Assembly: GCA_033398695.1 (NCBI GenBank)
Contig: CM065802.1
Span: 80,090,096 to 80,154,095 of the forward strand
Source of the DNA: Orobanche coerulescens
Lineage: Eukaryota; Streptophyta; Magnoliopsida; Lamiales; Orobanchaceae
Length of the DNA: 64,000 nucleotides
Direction: 5' to 3'
Shown here: positions 33,041-45,645 of the stretch, in pieces
Layout: every line of letters begins with the position of its first letter
Numbering within the stretch: the first letter of the stretch is position 1
Program-made: the position numbers and the translations under genes
Notes under the pieces: generated by a model
The model's input: only the letters and a program-made list of their open reading frames with translations
Databases searched by the model: none
What the model was told of the DNA's origin: nothing

Positions 33041-34909
33041 TGTAAGACCCCAAATCTCATAAAGTACGTTACACGCCATAGAACCTTCACAAGGTCTACC
33101 AGGCTAATACATGACACATAATCCACAAAAGAAATCCCATAGGACACATTAATGATAGTAAATTAGGGTCGTGGCCTAGCCAAAACAGTTTAGTTAAACA
33201 TCATAAAGAATAAGGTAACACAAGTTCATTGCCCACGCAGGGGACTTTAACAATATTTGTAAAACAACCAGACTAACTCCGACACCCAAGTAAACACGGT
33301 AACAAAACATCTAGCATAGACTCGAGCCTCATCATCATGCTGGGCCATCCTTTGCATGCGTGTCCTGTGCCGGCTCCTCAGCTCGACCGATACCGGAAAT
33401 GCATAAGACGCATTTCCCCCATTTAAGGGGTTAGCATTCGAATAGCTGGTGCAAGGACATAATTAGACTACATTATATACAAAAACGATTCAACATAGTC
33501 AATTCATTTGAAAAACATTTGAAATTAATATTCCGGAATATCACATTGACATCAAAACAGTTTATTAATTCATCTCAATATCACAACCATCCACACTTGT
33601 TAACCCGTGGCCGTACCCCTTAGTATCGACCCCCAGACGCCCCGTCGAACGCTTTGGGTGGGAAAACCACTTCCGCGGCCGTACCCCTTAGTATCGACCC
33701 CCAGACGTCCTGTCGAACGCTCCGGGTGGAAGAACAACAACACACACAATATCATAATTCATCATTCGTATCAAGACCATAACACACATAACGGAATATA
33801 ATACATGTGCTTACCTTGAATAATATGACGTGAACGGAATGACGAACGGAAAAGGTTTCGGTCCGAATAATCTCCAAATTCCGATCCTAACAACAATAGA
33901 GACTCAATCAACTACAATCCCATTGAAAAACCAAGAATCATTCGAAGTTCTTCTCTTAGGGACAATATACCCAACACTACGGAGGCATAAAAGGTTAAAC
34001 TCGATCAACGAAGGAAAACTTGGAATTAATCCACAAAACTTCTAAGAAAACATGAACCCATGATTACACAACTATAATATACCATTAATCGAAGCAAAAA
34101 TGATTGGAAAAGCGAATTATAACCAAGAACCCTAAAATTTGGTACAAGGACAATATACCTCAATTTGACGATGAAATGGTGGAAGGGAGATGATTGATTC
34201 GTGATATAATCTCCAATTCCGAGTTATAAGATGATTGAATGCAACACTCGAGTGAGATCGCCCAAAATAGCCCAAAAGGAGTGGAAAGCCGAGAGGAAGA
34301 GGTGAAAATGGGGTCAAAACCCGTGTCTGTCCTATTTATACCTGGACGGAACACGGCGCAACAAACGGCCCAGCTATTGCCGTATTTAGCACCGTGTTGC
34401 GGAACAGTGCGCGTACCTGTACGACACGGTGCACTGACACGACGCAAAGTATTGCGGGTCTTTCATTGTGTTGCGAGACAGTGTGTGTGCCTGTACGACA
34501 TGGCACATAGACACGGCCAAAAGTGTCGTAGGTCTAGCGTCGTGTTGCAAAAAATGGCACGTCACTGTGGTAGGCACTCGCGCGGGTGTCTGGCGATCGG
34601 CAGCGCCGTTTGACACACTGCGCAGAACACGGTGGTAACATTAGCCATTTTCATCGCTGTTTTGCATAGGTATGAAACGTCACAATAAGTAACGAAACGT
34701 CAGATTAGAACGATATTTACGAGAATCGAGCCTCAACACGGAAAAGTTACACAATAAGTAAAATCTCATAAAAACAACTCTGAAACTCGTCCGGATGGTC
34801 ATGGATACAGAACAAAATAGTTTCTGAATTCCAAAACAATAACAAGCGAGTCGACCAAATAAAAAAACACTAAAAATAAAAATTACTAAATATATAAAGT
34901 GAGCATAAA
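33041..34909 (-). repeat. 3' LTR of gypsy C
   Basis: On the minus strand it ends ...TTGGGGTCTTACA at 33041. It aligns throughout with 37709-40869 apart from the transposon at 38826. It contains a two-copy 68-bp repeat (33607-33735, ccccttagtatcgaccccc) and ~77-bp repeats at 34385-34555 around cgtgttgcg and ctgtacgacac. The right boundary is not a clean terminus: the first few bases of the LTR are lost where it joins RT sequence at about 34900-34910. Confidence 0.82.
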
Positions 34910-35155
34910 ACTGCTCAGCTCTCAAAATGTCTAACACAATCCGTAGATGTAAAGCGTGCTCCTCCTAACTCCGGGAATATATAAGAATCTGAATTCCAAA
35001 ACAATAACAAGCGAGTCGACCGAAATAAAAATACACTAAAAATAAAAATTACTAAATAATGAAAATTTCGCATACAACTGCTCAGCTCTCAAAATGTCTA
35101 ACACAATCCGTAGATGTAAAGCGTGCTCCTCCTAACTCCGGGAATATATAAGAAT
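34824..35155 (-). repeat. Tandem duplication of ~166 bp across the RT/LTR junction of gypsy C
   Basis: Copy 1 is 34824-34988, copy 2 is 34989-35155. Each starts ctgaattccaaaacaat and ends ggaatatataagaat. Each unit contains the U3 start of the LTR fused to RT codons for the EEHALHLRIVLDILRAEQ segment, so the deletion that fused RT to LTR came before the duplication. Confidence 0.88.
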
Positions 35156-35490
35156 GTCGTCGATAAAGACGACCACAAATTTGTCCAGATACTCAATAAA
35201 AACTTTGTTCATCAACTGAATGAACACTGCTGGGGCATTGGTTAGCCCGAAAGGCATAACCACAAACACGTGATAGCCATATCTCGTCCGAAAAGCAGCT
35301 TTCGGTATATCACTTTCCCGAATCCTAAACTGGTAGTAGCCCGATCGAATCAATCTTCGAAAAGATTGTCGCTCCTTAAAGGTATTCAAACAAGTCATCA
35401 ATACAGGGCAAAGGGTATTTGTTTTTTATGGTCAACTTATTTAGTTCTCGATAGTCGATCCATAAACAAAGCGATCAATCCTTCTTCTTA
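34905..35490 (-). pseudogene. pol: Gypsy C reverse transcriptase fragment
   Basis: Minus-strand [19 protein letters not shown] at about 35410-35460, a frame break, then [32 protein letters not shown] and the catalytic FIDDILIYS (ending about 35155), then HLRIVLDILRAEQ before the LTR junction. All of RNase H, integrase and the PPT are absent, so this copy carries a large internal deletion. Confidence 0.87.
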
Positions 35491-36493
35491 ACAAAAAGCA
35501 TAAGTGCACCCTAAGGAGATGCGCTCGGTCAAATAGACCCTTTATCTAGCAATTCCCCCAACTACTTCTTTAAATCTAGCATCTCTGACGGTGCCATACA
35601 GTACGGTGCCCGAGAAACAGGTTCCGTATTCGGCTCTAGATCAATAGGAAATTTAACTTCCCTCGTGGTGGTAATCCCGCAAGTCATCTGGAAATACATC
35701 AGGATACTCGTTCACAACTGGAATCGAAGACATGTCAAATACACCATCTTCCGCTTTCACAGCGTAACACTAGTAGCCTACACAACCCTGGTTCAGAAGT
35801 TTCATTGCTTTCAAGACACTAATCACATTTCCCAATCTACCCGGCTTACAACCAACAAAAGTATGCTATTTGCCATCCTCGGCCACTATCGAGATAGTAT
35901 GAGTCCGACAGTTCATGATAGCACCATGACGATCCAACCAATCATCCCTGAGGATAAAATCCTCACCCTTAAGGTCTAAAACAATGAGGTTCGAGGGCCA
36001 ATCTAGGCTCCCAATCCTCACTGGGCAATCTCTAACTTCTCAGTTCCCAACCATACGATCCCTACTTGGCATGCCCACTACGAACGGTTCACATTCAAAC
36101 AAGCAGTCAATACCGATACGACATAAACAATCTGAAGCAATAAAAGAGTGAGTAGCACCCGAATCAAAAATCACTGAAACTGGATGAGAAAGGATCTGGA
36201 TGGTACCTGACGCCACCGGAACGTCTGTCTCATCCGCACATCTCATCTGATATAACCGTGGGTGTACCAAGCCCGAACCCGATACTGTATGGCGATCTGG
36301 CTACCCCGACCCCTGGTACGGCCCGAACTCTGAGGAACCTAAGTGACTAGAGTCTTTTGATCAACACTATGCTCTTTCTGAACGGTAGTGGTAGTCGGAG
36401 CTCTGGCGGCTCTGGTAGCCCTCTCGCAATGAACTGCCCGGTGCCCGGTCTGCCCGCAAGTAAAGCAAGTAACTAAAGGAAATGGACAATCTT
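35491..36493 (-). pseudogene. pol: Gypsy C protease and nucleocapsid knuckles, decayed
   Basis: At 36040-36270 the protease reads GTIQILSHPVSVIFDSGATHSF with its catalytic Asp-Ser-Gly intact. Near 36430-36540 two CCHC knuckles are readable across frame breaks: CFNCNQYEHLVKDC and CFTCGQTGHRAVHC. Between 35491 and 36040 the linker to RT is degraded. Confidence 0.75.
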
Positions 36494-37472
36494 TCACCAA
36501 ATGCTCGTATTGATTGCAGTTAAAACAAACTCTGCTGCCAGGTGCAATGGACTGGACCGAACGGTTACTCTGAGACCCTTCGGCCTGAGGAAACGGCCTC
36601 TTCCAGATGCAGGAGCAAACTGAGACTTTGGAAATCGACCACTCTTACCGGCTGAAAAACTGCCAGCAGTCTTCTGGTACTCCTTCAATGTGGCACACAG
36701 GAGCGGTGCCATGCTCTGTCTGATATGCGAATTCATGCGCATATTGAAGTAACGAATTTTATCAACCTCGGTTCTCACCTGGTCTTTCACGAATCCCAAC
36801 TGTTGGTTATAAGTGATGATGGCCTGAGAGATCGGCACATCCTGAGGCGTAGCAGTAAAGAACTCCACAATTCTATGCTCCCTGACTGGCGGGGGACAGT
36901 ATTCCACTTCCATAGCGGTCTTGAACTCCTCCCAGGTTGCTACACAGTCACCGGGCATCACAACTTCTCACCACTCTACAGCTTCCTTATCCAGGAGGCA
37001 CTGAGCAATAACACTCTCCTGTCATCAGGACAAGCTACATCATCGAGGTCCTCCCTATCTGAAAAGGCAAATTATCCCAACCCAGGGAGTCAGTAGAACC
37101 AGCGAAGCGAGGAGGGTGCATCTTGGTCACTTTCTGAATCCATTTACTAGCTTCATCTTTTGGAGTCGGGGGCAGATTCTGACATCCACCCTGAGCTATC
37201 TGAGTGAGCTGAGCTACCAACTGCTGAAGTACAGTAGTAGCTCCAGTGTCGGCATTAATACCCGACGGCTTATCCTGACTAACTGATAAATTCCGTTGCC
37301 CATCATAACTCAAGAGTAGAGTATTCGGCACTGAATAAGAGGCCGAATCTGCAGAGTACTGAGAAAGCGGAACTTCCTCACTACTAGCACCACGACCACA
37401 GCCTCGGCCGCATCCCCTAGCTGGTCTACCGCGACCTCTCAACATACTGAAGAAAAGAATTGAAAAGAACAA
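36494..37472 (-). pseudogene. gag: Gypsy C gag, frameshifted
   Basis: The minus-strand frame starts at 37472 or, more likely, at the internal MLRGRGRP Met (about 37445). It has an Arg/Gly-rich start like gypsy A gag, then WIQKVTKMHPPRFAGSTDSLGW. A frameshift near 37060-36960 follows, then ATWEEFKTAMEVEYCPPPVREHRIVEFF and FVKDQVRTEVDKIRYFNMRM. Same family type as gypsy A gag but clearly diverged. Confidence 0.85.
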
Positions 37473-37692
37473 GATCAGAAAAATTCACAATTTTACAAGT
37501 TGGTACCACAACTCACAGTTCCAATCTACACAATAGAAATATAAAATACAGAAACACAAGAGTTCGAGGAGACTTACATCCATGGGTCGCACGAAGAGAT
37601 GGTAGCACGATGATAGTAGGCTCAACAACGGACTCTTACGACACGACTGACAGACCCAAAATTAACCAACAGCCTAGGTATTCATAACCAAC

Positions 37693-37704
37693 GCTCTGAT
37701 ACCA
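37693..37704 (-). promoter_or_regulatory. Primer binding site of gypsy C
   Basis: The minus strand reads TGGTATCAGAGC, a perfect plant initiator-tRNA-Met primer site, four bases from the LTR end at 37709. Confidence 0.9.
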
Positions 37705-37708
37705 TAAA

Positions 37709-40700
37709 TGTAACACCCCCAATCTCATAAGGGACGTTACACGCCGTAGAACCTTCACAAGGTCTACCAGGCTAACACATGACACATAATCCACAAAAGA
37801 ATTCCCACAGGACACAATAATGATAGTAAATTAGGGCCATGGCCTCGGCCAAAATAGTTTAGTTAAACATCATAAAGCATAAGGTAACACAAGTTCATTG
37901 CCCATGAAGGGGACTTTAACAATATTCGTAAAACAACCAGACTAACTCCAACACCCAAGTAAACACGATAATAAAACATCTAACATAGACTCGAGCCTCA
38001 TCACCATGCTGGGCCATCATTTGCATGCGTGTCCCGTGCCGGCTCCTCAGCTCGACCGATACCTGAAATGCATAAGACGCATTTCCCCCATTTAAGGGGT
38101 TAGCATTCGAATAGATGGTGCAACTACACAATTACACTACATTATATACAGAAACAATTCAACATAGTCAATTCATTTAGAAAAACATTTGAAATTTATA
38201 TTCCGGAATGTCACATTGACATCAAAACAGTTTATTAATTCATCTCAATATCACAACCATCCACACTTGGTAACCCGTGGTCGTACCCCTTAGTATCGAC
38301 CCCCAGACGCCCCGTCGAACGCTTCGGGTGGGAAAACCACTTCTGCGGCCGTACCCCTTAGTATCGACCCCAAGACGTCCGGTCGAACGCTCCGGGTGGA
38401 AGAACAACAACACACACAATATCATAATTCATCATTCGTATCGAGACCGTAACACACATAATAGAATGTAATACATGTACTTGTCTTGAATAATATGAAG
38501 TGAACGGAATGGCGAACGGAAAAGGTTTCGGTCCGAATAATCTCCAAATTCCGATCCTAACAACAATAGAGATTCAATCAACTACAATCCCATTGAAAAA
38601 CTAAGAATCATTCGAAGTTCTACTCTCAGGGACAATATACCGAACACTACGAAGGCATAAAAGGTTAAACTCGATCAACGAAGGAAAAATTGGAATTAAT
38701 CCACAAAACTTCTAGGAAAACATGAACCCATGATTATACAACTATAATATACCATTAATCGAAGCAAAAATGATTGGAAAAACGAATTATAACCAAGGAC
38801 CCTAAAATTTGGTACAAGGACAATAGGGTTATTATACAAACATGTTACTAAAGTTTACTAAAAAATGCAATTTTGTTACTAAAGTTTATTTTGTTACAAA
38901 TAGGTTACTAAAGTTTTGTAACCGGTTACTTAAGTAACTAAAGATGTTTTAACACATTGATACCGGTTACATTGCTAACGTGGATTTTTTTTTAAAAAAA
39001 TTTGACTTAGGGTTTGACTTATACCTAGGGGTGATTGCAGATATAAAAACTACCTACACAATATTTCATAAAAAAGTGTTTGGCTAATACATTTCTTTTA
39101 AAAATATATTTTTAGAAAATAATTTTTTTCAAATATTATTTTTTTCTAGAAAATATTTTTTTTTATTTTTCGCAAAAGTATTTTTTTAAAAATATAAAAA
39201 TCCTTAAAATAATTTTATTTTTTCAAAAATAATATATTTTTTCCAGAAAATAAATTTTTTCAAAAATATTTTTTGCCAAAAATAATATTTCTCCGTAAAA
39301 TAATTTTATTTTTTGAAAAAATAATATATTTTTCGTAAAATAAATTTTTTCAAAAGTATTTTTGCCAAAAATAATATTTCTCCGTAAAATAATTTTATTT
39401 TTCAAAAATAATATATTTTCGTAAAATAAATTTTTCAAAAATATTTTTGCCAAAAATATTTCTCCGTAAAATATTTTTTAATTTTTCTAAGAAATAAAAA
39501 TTTCCATAAATAATGTTTTTTTGAAAAGATAAAGTTTTTCCTAGAAAATTTTATTTTTATTTTTTTGAAAAAAAAGAAAAAAAACACGCATAGTAACTTT
39601 TCGTAAAGTTCAGTAACATATTTAATAACCCCGTAAACTATAGTAACTTCTTTGTAACATTTAAAACTATGGTGCTGACGTGGACAAGGGGAACCGGTAA
39701 TCATCCGGTTGCCCACTCTCGCAGTTACATTTGTGTAAGATTTTAATCTTTGAGTAACCCAGTTGACAAACCCGAAAACTTGAGTAACCTCTTTGTTACA
39801 AAAAAAACTTTAGTCAGAAAATTGTCATTTTTGGTAAACTTTAGTAACCTGTTTGTATAATAACCCTAGGACAATATACCTCAATTTGACGATGAAATGG
39901 TGGAAGGAAGATGATTGATTCGTGATATAATCTCCAATTCTGAGTTATAAGATGATTGAATGCAACACCTGAGTAAAATCGCCCAAAATTGCCGAAAAGG
40001 AGTGGAAAGCCGATAGGAAGAGGTGAAAATGGGTTCAAAACTCGTGTCTGTCCTATTTATACCTAGACGAAACACGACGCAACAAACGGACCAACTATCA
40101 TCGTATTTAGCGTCGTGTTGCGGAACAGTGCGCGTAACTGTACGACACGACAAACAGACATGGCGCAAAGTGTCGCGGGTCTTTCGCCGTGTTACGAGAC
40201 AGTGTGCGTGCCTGTACGAGACGGTGCACAGACACGGCACAAAGTGTCGCGGGTCTAGCGCCGTGTTGCAACAAACGGTGCATCACCCGCGGCAGGCACT
40301 CGCACGGGTGTCTTGGCGCATGGCAGCGCCGTTTGACAAACGGTGCAGAACACGGCGGTAACATTACCCGTTTTCATCGCCGTTTTGCACAGGTATGGCC
40401 CGAAAGTTCCTGGTATAAACTAATGGCTCGACAACCACCAGAATGAAGATACAAGGGTAGGTCCAATGGATAAACTGAAGTCCCCTACTGACGAGATGAA
40501 CATAAAAACCAACACCTACCTCCAGCCATCCGAAGGTCGGAATAAACGAGTATTAACATCAACACCCAAAATTATAAGAATTTACAAAACGACCCAAACA
40601 TTCAAAAATCAAAATTCGAGACCTGAACGACAACTCGGAAAGTTGTAACATATCCAGAATTATTAGAACGAGATTTATGAGAATCGAGCCTCAATGCGGA

Positions 40701-40869
40701 AAAGTTACACAATAAGTAAAATCTCATAAAAACAACTCTGAAACTCGTCCGATGGTCATGGATACGTAACAAAATAGTTTCAGAATTCCAAAACAATAAC
40801 AAGCGAGTCGTCCAAATGAAAATACACTAAAAATAAAAATTACTAAAAATAGAAAGTGCGGATATAACA
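37709..40869 (-). repeat. LTR shared by two gypsy C-type internal regions, carrying a DNA transposon
   Basis: The minus strand starts TGTTATATCCGC (40869) and ends GGGGGTGTTACA (37709). Without the 1,042-bp insertion and its duplication it is about 2.1 kb. On its gag side lies a PBS. On its other side lies a PPT-like aggagagaa (40870-40884 region) and the 3' end of a pol gene, so it is both 3' LTR of one internal region and 5' LTR of the next. It has the same 68-bp repeat pair (38277-38405) and ~77-bp repeats (40110-40280) as the left LTR. Confidence 0.83.
38826..39867. mobile_element. Non-autonomous Mutator-like (MULE) DNA transposon
   Basis: A 1,042-bp insertion bounded by about 32-bp terminal inverted repeats with one mismatch (gggttattatacaaac... 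/ ...gtttgtataataaccc) and a 9-bp target duplication aggacaata (38817-38825 and 39868-39876). The partner LTR shows the empty site at about 34143-34151. Subterminal gttactaaagttt words recur in both arms. The centre (39205-39470) has three ~85-bp AT-rich tandem units. There is no transposase frame; the 9-bp duplication favours a Mutator-type transposase acting in trans. Confidence 0.88.
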
Positions 40870-40884
40870 TTCTCTCCTAAAAAT

Positions 40885-41481
40885 AAGTTTTGTCCCAAAA
40901 CTTACAAAGTAAATAACTCGGGTATCTCGCCTTCATACTATCCTCTATTTCCCAAGTCGCTTCCTCCGATCCGTGTCTCACCACCGCACTTTAACTAAAG
41001 GGATGGTTTTGTGCCTAAGTTGCTTCACCCAACGCTCCAAAATATGAATTGGTCTCTCCTCGAATGTGATGTCGGGACCCAGTTCAATCTCTCTAAAATT
41101 GATAATATGGCTAGAATCCGGTACATACCTCTAAGCCGGGAAACATGGAATACATTATGTACATGACTCAAGGACGGTGGCAAGCCTAACCGATATGCAA
41201 GCTCTCCAACCCTATCTAAAATATCGAACGGTCCAATATATCTCGGGCTAAGTTTACCCTTCCGACCGAAGCGATAAACTCCCCGAGTCGGTGACACATT
41301 TAGCAAAACATGGTCTCCCACCTCGAACTCCAACGGTTGATGACGCGTGTCGACATAAGTCTTCTGTCGACTCTGGCTCGTTAACAACCCATCCTGAATC
41401 AAAGCAATCTTTTCTCTTGTCTCAACTACCATATCTGGTTCAATGCCAATCAATTCGGATGCATCATCCCAACATAACGAC
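40885..41481 (-). pseudogene. pol: 3' end of a gypsy pol: integrase C-terminus and chromodomain
   Basis: The minus strand encodes DASELIGIEPDMVVETREKI, RQKTYVDTRHQPLEFEVGDHV (the GPF/Y-type module with KLSPRYIGPFDILDRVGELAYRL), LPPSLSHVHNVFHVS and, after a frameshift near 41110, a chromodomain-like tail ending in a SEEATWE-type motif near 40950. Integrase chromodomains direct chromoviruses to heterochromatin. It is cut at 41481 by the D-family LTR. Confidence 0.85.
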
Positions 41482-43449
41482 TGTAATATCCGGGGGAAAT
41501 TTTTTTCGTGTTACTATTGAGTTGTACGTATTCATTTGGAATTGTACAAGTATTGTTGTTTTGGAATGATACAATGAATATTGTATTGGAATATTTCGGA
41601 TCGAAATATTTATACTTGTCGTCGGGTTGGTTTCGCCGTTTGAATGTTGGTTGGAGAGTTTGGATTTTTCGCTAAGTTCATAGCCTTAACGCACGCTACG
41701 GGTGTAGCATTACGACGCTAGCGTGTTGCTATTACGCACGTTATGCCCGTAAGGTTACGTCGTAATGCTTGGTAGGTGGCGTGAACCTTCCTCGTGGTTA
41801 CTTTCGACCGGTGGGTCCCGAGCATCTTCCGATCGGATCTCACTATTGCGATCAATGGACCCTTATGCGTTAAGAGGCGAGCTCTACGTACGTAATGCAG
41901 GTCTTGTTAACATACGTAATATGTTTTTATTTACGTACGTTAAGGCCTTCGTATTTTAGTCCAGTTAGTTCTGGATTTAGCTTTACGTACGTTAATGTTT
42001 CTACATAGCGTACGTAAAGGCCCTTACGTACGTTAGCATGGGCATATAACGTACGTAATGGACTTGTCAGTCTATTTATCTTGGTTTCGTATTTCATTTC
42101 CTCACGAACCAAAACACATTGTATCTCCCTATAATCGTCCGTTTGGACTTGTTATTGATGTTTAGAACCTTCCAACTCAATCTTGATCATCCTAGCTTGG
42201 ATTGAAGCTTGAAGTTGGAAGCTTGTTGGTGCTCCTTTGGTGTTTGGAGGCTTCTTCTTGTTCTTCTTTGGTAAGTTCCCTCAATCTCTTGTTCTTCAAG
42301 TGATTTTCGAGTTTTTGTTGTTGTTTTCTTCGGGTATTGTTTGATTAATGGAGTATATCATGATTCTTCATGGATTTGATAAACTTTTGATGAAGAACAT
42401 GATAGTATCACTTGAGTTGGATTATGTTCTTGATGTTTTAGATTGTTTGGAGGTTTTTAATCATGTCTAGTAAGGATTATGTTAAGATTGTTATATGATT
42501 AACATAGCCTTGAGATGATTATTGTTGGTGGTGGTGTTCTTGAAAGATTTTAACCATTTTAGTAAGGATTTATGATAATTTAAGGGGTGATTATCATAAT
42601 TTGGAAATGGTTGAGTGAATCTTATTGTTTAATCCGAATTCATGATGCATTGATGAAGGATTTTTGTTTCAAACATCATGATTATTGAGTTGATGATGTT
42701 CTTGGGGTGATAATGATAATATTGATAATATTATCATTGTAGGAGGATCAATTTGATGATATTGGTGATATTATCATTTTGAGATGATTGTTTTGATGAT
42801 TGTTCTTAAGTGAATCATGTTGAATGGATTTCACAAGTGTTAAGAACGTAATGATCATGTTAATTGATCATCGAGGTGTTGGAGAATGTTAGAGTTCATA
42901 GTTGAGAACTATGATATTCGTTCGTGCGGTGTGAGCAATTCGTGTTTGAATCAGGCTTTGTCGTTGTCGTTGTTTTCTATTGATTTTGTGTTTTTGAATG
43001 AATCGTTTTCATTCAAGGTTGTTCGAGCATTCGTGATCGTCGGGAGGCACCGTTCGTCGTTTCGTGCCAGGACGTTGATCGTGGAAGGACTTGCTCGCCT
43101 TCGGTTTGAGGCAAGTTTTATACTTGTACTGGTCAATGAGGTTGATGTTATCATATATGTGTATGATTGTATTGTATCATTTCGAGACTTAGTCTCTTCG
43201 TGATTTGTTGATATTCGGGAATTGTTTGATGCAATACCCTTCGGTGATTATGCCAGATGTGATTGTTATTCGTTAACGGCCGGTTTAAGGCATTGAGATT
43301 CTTGTTGTCGATAGCCGGTTCGCGGCATCGATGTATCGATTATTATTGTTGACTTTAATGTCGTTCTGAGGCATTGTTGAATCGTTATTATCGAATTGAA
43401 ACTGTTGCTATGATGTTGCATTGGCCGATTGAAGGCATTTGATATATTC
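41482..43449 (+). repeat. LTR 1 of gag-only element D, first part
   Basis: It starts TGTAATATCCGG directly against the interrupted gypsy pol and matches LTR 2 (56885) and LTR 3 (63180) from the first base. Positions 41687-42060 hold about twelve TTACGTACGTAA-like palindromes, several in mixed form (TAACGCACGCTA, TTACGCACGTTA). A TATA-like ctatttatc is at 42072. Element E enters at 43450. Confidence 0.9.
41687..42060. promoter_or_regulatory. Palindrome array in LTR 1 of element D
   Basis: Twelve sites at 15-110 bp spacing. Those at 41886-42060 match the copia A motif TAACGTACGTTA; those at 41687-41765 are intermediate with TAGCGCACGCTA. Equivalent arrays are at 57092-57470 and 63387-63765, where the intermediate sites read closer to ACGTACG. 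Confidence 0.8.
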
Positions 43450-45445
43450 TGTAATGCCCGGTTATCCCCTAAGCCAATAACCATTTAATACCTAAATACA
43501 ATTACATAATATGCATTATGGAAGCATGGCATACAAGTAGACATTTCATGAGCATGAATAACTGCTATGTCCATTCGCATTACATTTTATACGACATGTT
43601 AATTATCTCCTCTAACATGATAAAGGTCATTGTGAGATGTTTTGTTGCAGTGAGGAGCTCAGTTTCTCAAATAAGGAGATCTATGTGCTAAACGATTATA
43701 AAACAATAATTGTAATACCCTAAAAATTTCAAAGACTTAATTAAGTGCTATTTATTTTGCTAATGGTCATGGATTTCAATAATTACAAGTTGTCCAATAC
43801 TTGGATCGATACGTTTCCAACATAAAATGAAAGATTTAAAAAGTAAAGATTTCAAAATAAATTATAAGGATTATTTTAGAATTTATGAAAGTAATTTCGA
43901 AAAATTTCGACGAATTGATACGATAAAATTTTCATTTCAGAACACTTATACTGCAAAAATAATAGTAAATTATTATTTTATTATTATCGAAAATTGGTTC
44001 CGAGCATATCGAAGATTTAACTCGGGCAGTGCAGAACAGTCGGAAAATCGAATTTGGACATCGGGAAGGGTCGAACCGGGTGAGCCAAGTTGACGGACAT
44101 TTGCGGCCACCGGACACGCCGATCGACAAGCTGTCGGTCATGGCGGCGAAGCTTCTAGGCCACTATCCTGATAAAGGCCGTCCATTGTCGGGATAAGGTC
44201 GGTCATGACCGATGAAGCTTCTCGACCACTATCCGGATAAAGTCATCCAATTGTCCAGGATAAGGTCGGTCACGACCGACGAAGCTTCTCGGCACCGTCC
44301 GGATAAGGGTTCCACTATCCGGTAAGGTTGATTTTCAACCGACTTTGAGCCCTTATTTATACATGTTCCCGGACGTGGTTTTGTACATATCATATATCAT
44401 TTTGAAGTGTGAAACTCTACTTTAAAACGCCGAAACATATTTTCCTTCCAAAATTATAAAAGCCACAAAAATCCCGATCAAACAGATAGCTCAAATCGAG
44501 CTTTTCAAAGGTGATTGATAAAAGTCCCCAAAGAGGTTTCAGATTTTCTTCAAGGATTTTAGCACATCCATCTATAGAAACCGATCTTTTCACATCAACA
44601 GGCACAGAACTTGAGGTAAGATGATGCTTTTCCTTGCTGTATCATAAGGATCATATATTGATTGATATTTTAATACGTGACTATTATTGAATGATCATGC
44701 ATAACATGTGTATGTAAAAGAATGTTTAAGAACAGGAAGTATGGTACTTGATTGATGGCGGGTAGGCACGGACGCGGGGACCGCGGACCCAACACATGGT
44801 GGCAAATACTTGCGGTGAAAGTCGGTCAAGGAAACCCACACCGAATGAAAAAGGTTGAATACGGCTAATACCATTGGTTGAAAAACCAGATAGAACCCCC
44901 ATATACATCTTTTATTGGCCAATTATATGAACAGGTTCCGAAAACCATGGCCTATCACTATCAGTCGAGTATCACACTTCAAAGGTACCCGAAGAAAGGA
45001 TTTTACAAGAACATGACTATATATATAGTAGTTATTCATTGATAAATGTGCTACATGATACTTTGCTATTACAGAAGTCTCATCTTACTGAGCCATTAGC
45101 TCATTAGATTCTTATGATACAGGTGATGATGCTCATGTTTAGGAGTTGACTATCTTCTTCGATGTTGTATAGGAGACTTGTCCATATGCCATTCCCAGCT
45201 ATTTCGCCCCTATGCTGGAAGACTATGTTTTGTTTTTAATAAGATCACTCTGTTATGGTTTTGTTATGTATTAAACCTAAGGTTATGTAATGTTTTGAAT
45301 AAATAATACTGGTTTGCATTATTTCCCTGAGTACTCGCATTACCAAATCTACTTCTTATTGGTTTTCAAAGTTTAAAAGCGTAATACTCCCCAACTTAGT
45401 AGCACGGACCCCTTTGCGGTTGTTTGCTAGGTTAGAAGTGTTCTG
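43450..45445 (+). repeat. 5' LTR of element E
   Basis: About 2.0 kb, TGTAATGCCCGG at the start. The end reads gtgttctg where the 3' LTR has gtgttaca, so its terminal CA is lost. It is the partner of 50045-52051; differences between the two cluster at CAG/CTG/CCG sites, especially 44015-44330. Confidence 0.88.
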
Positions 45446-45449
45446 ATTG

Positions 45450-45461
45450 TGGTATCGGAGC
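45450..45461 (+). promoter_or_regulatory. Primer binding site of element E
   Basis: TGGTATCGGAGC, one base from the initiator-tRNA-Met primer site, four bases after the 5' LTR. The leader to the likely gag start at 45646 is about 185 bases. Confidence 0.85.
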
Positions 45462-45645
45462 GAAGGTTTAAATCTTTCCTACAGACAGAAGATGGCATAT
45501 GGGCATTCTTGACTGAAGGATATGGTCAACTTTTATCTATTAAGTATTATGTTTAATAAATTACAATATATTAGTTGTCATCATCATCGTTATGTGATCA
45601 TTATTGGCTTATGAATGGGTAAGATTGGGCAGTACAACGAATGTG

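Noticed and set aside
34239..34613. 124-codon frame in gypsy C LTR, with a counterpart at 40023-40361
   Set aside because: Made of the ~77-bp LTR repeats; the two versions differ in frame and length, so it is not conserved coding sequence.
39223..39716. Lys/Phe/Ile-rich frames within 39.2-39.7 kb
   Set aside because: They are translations of the AT-rich tandem repeat inside the Mutator-like transposon.
43266..43484. Frames in the D LTR crossing into element E
   Set aside because: They cross a secure insertion boundary at 43450, so they cannot be old genes.
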